13,013 nt of DNA. Source: Rhodanobacteraceae bacterium (GTDB taxonomy: Bacteria > Pseudomonadota > Gammaproteobacteria > Xanthomonadales > Rhodanobacteraceae). Shown piece after piece: positions 5,810 to 11,615 of this stretch (position 1 is the first letter of the stretch; each line of letters begins with the position of its first letter). The notes beneath the pieces were generated by a model. It saw only the letters and a list, made by a program, of their open reading frames with translations. It did not search any database and was not told the DNA's origin. The translations under genes were made by a program, and so were the position numbers. Location of the stretch: the NCBI GenBank assembly GCA_025928735.1, contig JAICIW010000028.1, forward strand, positions 1 to 13,013. Reading direction: 5' to 3'.

Positions 5810-6709
5810 TCATTTCGCCGTGGTGCGTTCGCGCACGAGTTGCGCATCCAATCCCTTGCCCGCTGCCGCGGCGTAGGCGCGGCATGCCCCATCATCGACC
5901 AGCGGTCCGACATCGTCGGGCGATTTGCGGCGCGCGACACGCTCCCAGAAGTCACTGGCGCCCGGATGCGGCGTCAGCAGAATGTCGCACGGCAGTGCGG
6001 ACACGCTTGCGATCGATCGTCGAAATGCCGCCACGTAGGGCGGATGGTCGCTGAAGCGATAACCCGGCGCCGCCAGCGCGGTCAGGCTGTCGAGGTAGGC
6101 GACGCGAAGGCAACGCGCAGCTTCGCACGAAGTCCAAGTCCACGAAGTACTGCCGGGCGTATGGCCTGGCGTGTAGTGCGCGGTGACGACGACGTCGCCC
6201 AGGTGCAAGGTCTCGCCATCGCGCACTACGCGAACCCGTTTCACCGGCGTATAGGTCAGCCCGAACCCGTACTGTGGATCGGGCGGATAGGCGCCACCCG
6301 CTTCCAGCTCCCTGGCGCCCTCTGCGCTAGCCATCACCTGGGCACCACTGGCGCGTTGCAACGCCGCGATACCACCCGCGTGATCGGCATGCGCGTGCGA
6401 ATTGAAGATCCATTTGATGTCGCGCATGTGGAACCCGAGTTCGCGCACATGCGCCTCGATCTGCGGCGCCGATTCGGGGAGATCGCCATCGAACAGCGCC
6501 AATCCCTTTCCGGTGGCGACGAGAATCGCCGACAGGCCGTGTGGTCCCACGTACCAGGTGTTGCCGTAGATGCGAAATGGCTTTTGTGGCGCATTCCATG
6601 CGATGCGCGCCTTGTCGAAGGACGGGGTGGGTGAAGCTGACGCGCCGTACGCGCCGGGCGGAATCAGACAGCAACCAGCGACAAAGACCAGCAGGCTACG
6701 CAGGATCAT
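5810..6709 (-). CDS. Subclass B3 metallo-beta-lactamase
   Basis: This is a secreted zinc hydrolase of 299 residues expected to open the beta-lactam ring in the periplasm. The zinc site is complete: NSHAHADHAGG (103-113) supplies H105, H107, D109 and H110; PGHTPGS (181-187) supplies H183; TPHPGASDFW (246-255) supplies H248. DSLTA..APGYRF (207-219) and C241/C276, placed like the conserved B3 disulfide, favour B3 over other MBL-fold families. The N-terminus is a signal peptide; VAGC (10-13) resembles a lipobox, so a lipoprotein is possible, with cleavage after AYGA as the alternative. The ATG at 6707-6709 has a modest GCGGA eight bases upstream. A TTG at 6722-6724 would add five residues but has no ribosome binding site. 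Whether it confers resistance cannot be told from sequence. Confidence 0.88.
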   Translation of the reverse strand: MILRSLLVFVAGCCLIPPGAYGASASPTPSFDKARIAWNAPQKPFRIYGNTWYVGPHGLSAILVATGKGLALFDGDLPESAPQIEAHVRELGFHMRDIKWIFNSHAHADHAGGIAALQRASGAQVMASAEGARELEAGGAYPPDPQYGFGLTYTPVKRVRVVRDGETLHLGDVVVTAHYTPGHTPGSTSWTWTSCEAARCLRVAYLDSLTALAAPGYRFSDHPPYVAAFRRSIASVSALPCDILLTPHPGASDFWERVARRKSPDDVGPLVDDGACRAYAAAAGKGLDAQLVRERTTAK

Positions 6710-6750
6710 CCAGCGATTCCGCAAAGACGAAGTGCGAAATGTATCCGCTC

Positions 6751-6764
6751 ATTCCGATCGGAAT
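6751..6764. promoter_or_regulatory. 14-bp perfect palindrome ATTCCGA-TCGGAAT upstream of the beta-lactamase
   Basis: The palindrome is contiguous and perfect. It sits in the 78-base gap between the TMEM43 gene and the beta-lactamase start, 42 bases before the ATG. It is less GC-rich than its surroundings, as operators often are. It is a candidate repressor or activator site for the beta-lactamase gene. No beta-lactamase regulator gene is visible nearby. Confidence 0.45.
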
Positions 6765-6787
6765 ATGACAGAACGCTGACAAGATCA

Positions 6788-7834
6788 CTACGCCTGGCGC
6801 GGCTCGGGCCGGGCGAGGCGCCAGCGCCACACGGCCACCGCGACCGCCGCCAAGGCGACCAGGATCAGGATCGCAGCAGCCAGCATGCGCACATCGAACC
6901 AGAACGCCGCTGCAAGAACCGCCAGCGGAATCACCGCGATTGCCAGCGCCAACAGGCGATCGCGCCGCCGCGCGCGCGGCAGCAGCAGGGCCGCGCCCGC
7001 CCACGCCAGCAGCAGTGCGAGGACGCGCCTCGCCCATTTGAAATGCGGCGGCTGCGGCGCGTCGGTCAAGACATCGGTCAACGAATGCTTTCCGAGCAGC
7101 ACCTGCGCGATCGCATCGCCCGCCGGATTGCTGGCTGGCACCAGCGTGCCGCCATCGTCCCGCGCAAACACCGTCAGGTGCGAGGGTACGATGCGCATCC
7201 AGCTGATACGCAAATCGCCGGCCTGGGGATGGTCGGGATTCGCACTGGTGATGAGCGTGCCGTCGTGGACTTGAAACGTCGCGGCCATGTTGGGTGGCAC
7301 ACGCGAGAGATCCGGCGCGAACGGTTCGACGCCATCGATCATGCGCACCAGTGCCGGTGCCAGCTTGAACCCCGCCACAACAACGTCGGGCGAATCGAAC
7401 CGAACAGCGTTGATCGGAAAAGCGCCGGGATTGGCATGACCCGCGGGATTGCCGAATGCGGTCGAATCGATCGGTTGATCGAACCAGTCCATTTCGTAAC
7501 TGCGCTGTCCGCCATAGCGCATCTCTTTCCACTGGAACATTTCCACCTTGCGCACCAGCGCCGGCGCATCGACCGACACGCCGAACTGCGCATCGCGCGC
7601 GGGCGTTTTCACCTCTGGTGCCCCGACCGCCAGCACCAACTTGCCGTTGGCTGACGGGCCTGGCACCGCGGCGGCGCCGGTCAACACGAATCCGCCCAAG
7701 GCATCTTCGCCCATCGCGCGCAGCCGATCGGCGTGTTCGGTGAACCCGAGCAGCAACAAACCCAGCAGCAGCAGCACCGCGCCCAGCGCGGCGTTCCGCG
7801 AAGGATGGTCGACGAGTGCGGAGAAGCGGCTCAC
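6788..7834 (-). CDS. TMEM43-family membrane protein
   Basis: The 348-residue protein has one N-terminal membrane segment (about 15-32), a long soluble domain and three C-terminal membrane segments (about 271-286, 293-312, 317-336), the usual arrangement of TMEM43/LUMA-family proteins. The family signature is clear: RKVEMFQWKE (95-104), then SYEMDWFDQPIDSTAF (112-127) and GHANPGAFP (132-140). The bacterial members have no settled function; the animal homologue is an inner nuclear membrane protein. The start is a GTG at 7832-7834, because the next in-frame Met (residue 41) would delete the first membrane segment. It begins nine bases after the MBL pseudogene stop and probably shares its transcript. 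The beta-lactamase follows in the same direction after a 78-base gap. Confidence 0.85.
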   Translation of the reverse strand: MSRFSALVDHPSRNAALGAVLLLLGLLLLGFTEHADRLRAMGEDALGGFVLTGAAAVPGPSANGKLVLAVGAPEVKTPARDAQFGVSVDAPALVRKVEMFQWKEMRYGGQRSYEMDWFDQPIDSTAFGNPAGHANPGAFPINAVRFDSPDVVVAGFKLAPALVRMIDGVEPFAPDLSRVPPNMAATFQVHDGTLITSANPDHPQAGDLRISWMRIVPSHLTVFARDDGGTLVPASNPAGDAIAQVLLGKHSLTDVLTDAPQPPHFKWARRVLALLLAWAGAALLLPRARRRDRLLALAIAVIPLAVLAAAFWFDVRMLAAAILILVALAAVAVAVWRWRLARPEPRQA

Positions 7835-7843
7835 GCCGCGAGC

Positions 7844-8479
7844 TTACAGCGGCATGCCCGAAAAGTGGGCCTGCCGGTCGGTGACGCCGTAGCGGCCACG
7901 CTCGTCGCGTTGCGGCGAGGCCATCGCCGTCGCATGGTCGTGCGTGAAAAACAATCGCACGCCACGCGTGAGTTTGTCGTCGAGGAACGCGTGCTTTTCA
8001 TCGATCAGCGTTTCCGGCGCGCGGTCGTAGCCCATTGTCACCGGCAGGTGTACCCACGGCGTTCCGGGAATCAGGTCGGCGCAATACACCACCCCTTCGC
8101 GGTCATGCGGACCTGCGATTTCGGACAGCATCAAGCCCGGGGTGTGGCCCTGCGAATATTGAAAGCGCACCGCCTTGCCGAGCACATGCGAATGCTCGCC
8201 CTCCACATTTTTCCAGCCGGCCGCTCTGCTCCAGCAATTCCGCGACACCGGGGATGAAGGATGCGCGGGTGCGGATGCGTCGCGCGTTGCCAATGCTGGG
8301 CGCCCACCACGTACGTCGCGTTGGGGAACAGCAACCGCAACGGCGCGTTTTCCTCCCACGCCGCCAGCAAACCGCCGACGTGGTCGAAATGCAGGTGCGA
8401 CAGCACCACCACGTCGATGCCCTCGTGGGTCAGCCCGACCGCTCTCAGCGAATCGAGCAGCACGTGGCGATCCCAGCGA
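7844..8479 (-). pseudogene. MBL-fold metallohydrolase, 5'-truncated with two frameshifts
   Basis: Three frames must be joined to read one metallohydrolase. The first (from about 8479) gives RWDRHVLLDSL and the zinc motif SHLHFDH (about 8380-8400) up to HWQRATHPHPR. A second frame gives ASFIPGVAELLEQSGRLE (about 8209-8266). A third gives NVEGEHSHVLG, GHTPGLMLSE, DLIPGTPWVHLPVTMGYD, IDEKHAF and FFTHDHATA to the TAA at 7844. The first shift fits loss of two bases in a CG run near 8262-8267; the second fits one extra base in the T5 run at 8208-8212 (A5 on the coding strand). The N-terminal 60-80 residues normally preceding RHVLLDSL in this family, by my recollection, are absent, because degP begins to intervene within about 60 bases. 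Assembly error could explain the shifts but not the truncation. Confidence 0.82.
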
Positions 8480-8500
8480 CCCCCTTCCGACGGAAGGGGG
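8480..8500. repeat. 21-bp perfect palindrome (10-bp arms, 1-base centre)
   Basis: CCCCCTTCCG, a single A, then CGGAAGGGGG. It would form a very stable hairpin in either transcript. It lies in the 58-base interval between the end of degP and the first recognisable codons of the MBL pseudogene. There is no T run on either side, so it is not a standard intrinsic terminator. A REP-like intergenic repeat or an insertion scar fits better. Confidence 0.6.
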
Positions 8501-8519
8501 CATGCGTTTGAATTCCAGA

Positions 8520-8533
8520 ATCCCGAGTCCCGA
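8520..8533. repeat. Two tandem 7-bp units (A/G)TCCCGA
   Basis: ATCCCGA and GTCCCGA stand head to tail just after the degP stop codon and 19 bases from the 21-bp palindrome. Runs of such TCCCGA(A) units are, from memory, common between genes in Xanthomonadales. Two copies alone are weak evidence. Confidence 0.35.
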
Positions 8534-8537
8534 AAAA

Positions 8538-9986
8538 CTACTTCTCCGGCACGCTGATCGCGACGAATTGATTCTGTCCCTGGCGCGATACCAGCAACAG
8601 CACCGTGCTGCCCGCCTTCACGTTCGCGGTTTCGCGGCGGAACTCGGAAACACTGTTCACGGGTTTGTTGCCCACGCGCAGAATCACGTCGCCGGACGAT
8701 AACCCCGCGCGTGCGGCCGGTCCTTCGACGTCGGTGATCACCACACCGCCCTTGCCGCTGTAGCCGAGTTGCTGGCGCATGCCGGACGTGATGTCCTGCA
8801 CCGTCAGGCCGAGCAGGTTGCTGCCGCTGGTCGCCGGAGGTGCTCCCGCGAACAGTTCGGGCGACAGCCCGTTGCGCGGCATCTCCGCGACCCTGACCTT
8901 GACCGTCATGGGCTTGCCGTCGCGCAGGACGTTGAGGGTCGCTTCTGTCCCGGGTGCGGTCATCGCGACCGCCGGCGGCAGTTGCGCCGAGTCGTAGATC
9001 TTTTTGCCGTTGAACCCAGTGATCACGTCACCGATCTTCAGGCCCGCCTTGGCGGCCGGGCCATCCGGCTGCACCGAACGGATCAGTGCACCGTTTTCAT
9101 CGGAAAGGTGCATCGCCTTGGCGGTATCACTGCTGACGTCCTGGATACCGACGCCGATCATGCCGCGACTCACGAAGCCCTTGGTCTTGAGCTGGCGTTC
9201 CGCGTCCATCGCGAGGTTGATGGGAATCGAGAACGACAGCCCCATCGCGCCGCCGCTGGTCGAGAAGATCTGCGAATTCATGCCGACCACCTGACCCTGC
9301 AGATTGAACAGCGGGCCGCCCGAGTTGCCGCGGTTGATCGGCACGTCGGTCTGGATGAATGGCACGGCGGGTTGATCCTGGCTACCGAGGGCGCGCCCCA
9401 CGTAGCTGACGATGCCGGCACTCACCGAATGATCGAGTCCGAACGGCGAGCCGATCGCGACCACCCATTGCCCGGGCTGCAGATCATCCGAGTTGCCGAT
9501 CTGCACGGTCGGCAACTTGGTCGCGTTGATCTTCAGCAGCGCGATGTCATAGATCTTGTCTTCACCGACCACCTTCGCCGGGAAGCTGCGGTGATCCGGC
9601 AGGTGCACGGTCACCGAATCGGCGTTGGCGACCACGTGGCGGTTGGTGAGGATGTAGCCGTCGGCGGAAATGATGAAACCCGAGCCCAGCGATTCGCCGC
9701 CGCGATCGGGCCGCTGGAGTTGCGGTCCGAACGGCATGCCGAAGAAGTGCCGGAAAATTTCCGGCAACTGCGGCTCCTGCGTTTGCTGCTCGCCGGGATG
9801 GTCGTCACCCATTTCGCTGGCGTGCTTGTAATGCGCCACCACGTTCACCACCGCCGGCCCGTATTTCTGCACGATGCCGGTGAAATCCGGAAGCGCCACC
9901 GTCGGTGTCGCCGCCAGCGCCATGCCGGCGCCGGAAAAACACAGCAGAACGAATACGGCGGCCATCCGCCTCGCCCGTCTCAACAT
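8538..9986 (-). CDS. degP: DegP/MucD-type periplasmic serine protease (Do family)
   Basis: This is an HtrA-family protease and chaperone that degrades misfolded envelope proteins, 482 residues. A signal peptide covers about residues 1-25 (RR, then AAVFVLLCFSGAGMALA). The trypsin-like domain carries the triad H117 (TNRHVVA), D147 (YDIALLK) and S222 (NRGNSGGPLF). Two PDZ domains follow, at about 275-365 and 390-478, the second ending LVSRQGQNQFVAISVPEK. The ATG at 9984-9986 has GAGGAG seven bases upstream; an upstream in-frame start at 10091 would give an Arg-rich extension with no signal peptide at its front. It follows rpoE and rseA on the same strand after a 152-base gap, matching the rpoE-rseA-mucD arrangement of Xanthomonas relatives. 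It is probably part of the RpoE regulon. Downstream I would expect lepA but find an MBL pseudogene. Confidence 0.95.
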   Translation of the reverse strand: MLRRARRMAAVFVLLCFSGAGMALAATPTVALPDFTGIVQKYGPAVVNVVAHYKHASEMGDDHPGEQQTQEPQLPEIFRHFFGMPFGPQLQRPDRGGESLGSGFIISADGYILTNRHVVANADSVTVHLPDHRSFPAKVVGEDKIYDIALLKINATKLPTVQIGNSDDLQPGQWVVAIGSPFGLDHSVSAGIVSYVGRALGSQDQPAVPFIQTDVPINRGNSGGPLFNLQGQVVGMNSQIFSTSGGAMGLSFSIPINLAMDAERQLKTKGFVSRGMIGVGIQDVSSDTAKAMHLSDENGALIRSVQPDGPAAKAGLKIGDVITGFNGKKIYDSAQLPPAVAMTAPGTEATLNVLRDGKPMTVKVRVAEMPRNGLSPELFAGAPPATSGSNLLGLTVQDITSGMRQQLGYSGKGGVVITDVEGPAARAGLSSGDVILRVGNKPVNSVSEFRRETANVKAGSTVLLLVSRQGQNQFVAISVPEK

Positions 9987-10060
9987 GGTTTTCTCCTCAT
10001 CGATCAGTTCGCAAAAAAATTTCCGTCGCCGCACACGAAAGCTGCCCGCGCGCGACGTGG

Positions 10061-10079
10061 CGCACCGGCAAACGGTGCG
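10061..10079 (-). promoter_or_regulatory. Hairpin in the rseA-degP gap
   Basis: Seven-base arms CGCACCG and CGGTGCG surround a 5-base loop. It lies about 75-93 bases upstream of the degP start and about 60 bases after the rseA stop. There is no following T run on the coding strand, so full termination is unlikely. It might stabilise or separate the rpoE-rseA and degP parts of the transcript. No convincing GGAAC/TCTGA-type RpoE promoter was found in this gap. Confidence 0.35.
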
Positions 10080-10138
10080 TGTTTGGAGCAACGTGTCGCC
10101 ACGCTGAAACGCCCCGCGTCATCCGCGGTCGCGCGACT

Positions 10139-10807
10139 TCAGTGCTGCGCCATGGACGCGCTGGAGGACGGCGGCTCCGGCAGCAACACGATCGAGAATG
10201 GCAGGCCCGCCTGGCGGGTCTGCGGGAACGACGCGTAAGGCGACACCTCGTCGCGCGCGTAGGTGGCGCGACGCAGGTAATCGGGCTGCATCAAACCGGT
10301 GCCGTACACGACATTGGCCGAAGCCGGTTGTGCCGAAAGCACGGTGGGCTGGCGCGACAGCAGCCACGGCGGCGTGACCGGATTGGGCGCGGGCGATGTT
10401 TCGGCCAACGAAGTGGACACGGCGGAGTTCGCGGCGGGACGGCTTTGCGCGACCGGCGCCAGTGCATCGCCGCGGGGACTCGGCACGTTCAACATCAATG
10501 CGGCGACCGCGACACCGGCGGCAATCGCACCGCCGCCCATGTAACGTGCCCAATGGCGCTGGCGCGCCGGCGGCGCAGCCTCGACCTGCAAGGCCGTGGC
10601 CACGCGTGCGGCGAAATCGTTGTCGCGTTTTGGCGCCGACATCCGCGCCGAATCGGAGGCGAGGCAGGCCCGGATCAGATGCCAGCGCGACCAGGCAGCA
10701 GACAGTTCGGGGTCGTGATCGAGGCGCCGCAACAGGAATCGGGTCGGCTCGGCGGCCAGTTCACCGTCCATGAGGGCGGAAAGGTCTTCGCGGCTGGTCG
10801 GATCCAT
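10139..10807 (-). CDS. rseA: RseA-like anti-sigma-E factor
   Basis: The 222-residue membrane anti-sigma factor is expected to hold RpoE inactive until envelope stress triggers its proteolysis. The N-terminal cytoplasmic domain is typical: REDLSALMDGELA (6-18), then a helix with LLRRLDHDPELSAAWSRWHLIRACL (25-49). A transmembrane segment lies at about 90-107 (MGGGAIAAGVAVAALMLN). The periplasmic part is Ala/Pro/Ser-rich and weakly conserved, ending near VSPYASFPQTRQAGLPF. I chose the ATG at 10805-10807, with GAGGT eight bases upstream; the GTG at 10808-10810 is just before it. It lies 33 bases after rpoE. No rseB gene is present, so signal sensing probably depends on RseA and proteases alone, which is an inference. 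Confidence 0.9.
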   Translation of the reverse strand: MDPTSREDLSALMDGELAAEPTRFLLRRLDHDPELSAAWSRWHLIRACLASDSARMSAPKRDNDFAARVATALQVEAAPPARQRHWARYMGGGAIAAGVAVAALMLNVPSPRGDALAPVAQSRPAANSAVSTSLAETSPAPNPVTPPWLLSRQPTVLSAQPASANVVYGTGLMQPDYLRRATYARDEVSPYASFPQTRQAGLPFSIVLLPEPPSSSASMAQH

Positions 10808-10840
10808 CACCTTGTACCTCTTGCTGCACTCATCGCAAAA

Positions 10841-11515
10841 TCAGGTTTCATCGTTGGACAACAGCGGTCGCAGTTTTTCATCGATGGCTTCGCGGGCGCG
10901 GAAGATGCGCGAACGCACGGTGCCGATCGGACAATTCATGCGTTCGGCGATTTCCTCGTAGGAAAGACCATCGACCTCGCGCAGGGTGATCGCATCGCGC
11001 AATTCCTCGGGCAGCTTTTCGACCGTGGCGAAGACGGTTTGTTCAATCTCGTGGCGGGCAAGTTCGTGTTCCGGGGTGGCCTCGTCGCGCAAGCGGGCGC
11101 CGGCGTCGTACTGCACCGCGGTATCCGCGTCGATGTCTTCGGCGGGCGGACGGCGGCCCTGGGCGACCAGGTGGTTCTTGGCGGTATTCACGGCGATCTT
11201 GTACATCCAGGTGTAAAAAGCGCTGTCACCACGGAACGCGCCGATCGCGCGGTAGGCGCGGATGAAGGCTTCCTGCGCCACATCCTCGCACTCGCTCCAG
11301 TCGTGCACGTACCTCGACACCAGGCCGATGATCTTGTGCTGGTACTTCCGGACCAGCAGGTCGAACGCCTTGTTGTCGCCTTGGCGCACGCGCGCCACCA
11401 GGGCACGATCGGTTTCCACATCGCCCATCCGGGCGGCACTCCCTGATGCGCCGGAGGTGATATGCACCTCCGTCTGACCGCGCTCCGCGCGCGAAAGTTC
11501 ATCCGCCATAGTCAT
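10841..11515 (-). CDS. rpoE: RNA polymerase sigma-E factor
   Basis: This is the extracytoplasmic stress sigma factor. The conserved core begins at ETDRALVARVRQGDNKAFDLLV (34-55). Region 2 includes KYQHKIIGLVSRYVHD and the -10-binding helix EDVAQEAFIRAYRAIGAFRGDSAFYTWMYKIAVNTAKNHL (77-116). Region 4 includes LPEELRDAITLREVDGLSYEEIAERMNCPIGTVRSRIFRAREAI (168-211), an RpoE/ECF02-type helix-turn-helix. The ATG at 11513-11515, with AAGGG seven bases upstream, gives 224 residues. The ATG at 11426-11428 (MGDVETDRAL) with GGGAG ten bases upstream gives 195 residues, nearer the common RpoE length. I keep the longer form but am unsure. It heads the rpoE-rseA-degP set, and autoregulation is likely from family knowledge, though no promoter was recognised in the 100 bases upstream. 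Confidence 0.93.
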   Translation of the reverse strand: MTMADELSRAERGQTEVHITSGASGSAARMGDVETDRALVARVRQGDNKAFDLLVRKYQHKIIGLVSRYVHDWSECEDVAQEAFIRAYRAIGAFRGDSAFYTWMYKIAVNTAKNHLVAQGRRPPAEDIDADTAVQYDAGARLRDEATPEHELARHEIEQTVFATVEKLPEELRDAITLREVDGLSYEEIAERMNCPIGTVRSRIFRAREAIDEKLRPLLSNDET

Positions 11516-11541
11516 CCCGCAACCCTTGAACCGCAACCTTC

Positions 11542-11552
11542 ACCATGATGGT
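11542..11552. repeat. 11-bp odd palindrome ACCAT-G-ATGGT upstream of rpoE
   Basis: Five-base arms around a single base, 27-37 bases before the rpoE start chosen here. Further toward the gene, GGTTGCGG occurs twice on the coding strand (11531-11538 and 11517-11524). These are short and may be chance, but this 100-base gap must hold any rpoE-proximal promoter. Confidence 0.25.
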
Positions 11553-11615
11553 TGGGCCTGTTCGCCTCCGGATCAAGCCTAGCGCGGCGCGCAGGCCGCC
11601 ACCAAGTGCGGAAGG

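Noticed and set aside
8208..8267. Programmed frameshifting as an explanation for the MBL gene
   Set aside because: Two shifts of different size, a short A5 run without a downstream stimulatory structure, and a missing 5' end fit decay much better.
8480..8500. Intrinsic terminator for degP
   Set aside because: The hairpin is strong but no T run follows it on the minus strand.
8769..10238. 489-codon open frame on the plus strand opposite degP
   Set aside because: It is His/Arg-rich with no recognisable motif and lies antisense to a clear HtrA protease with catalytic triad and PDZ domains; a GC-rich shadow frame.
9905..11446. 513-codon open frame on the plus strand opposite rseA and rpoE
   Set aside because: Composition is Arg/Gly-rich and motif-free; the minus strand encodes well-conserved RseA and RpoE.
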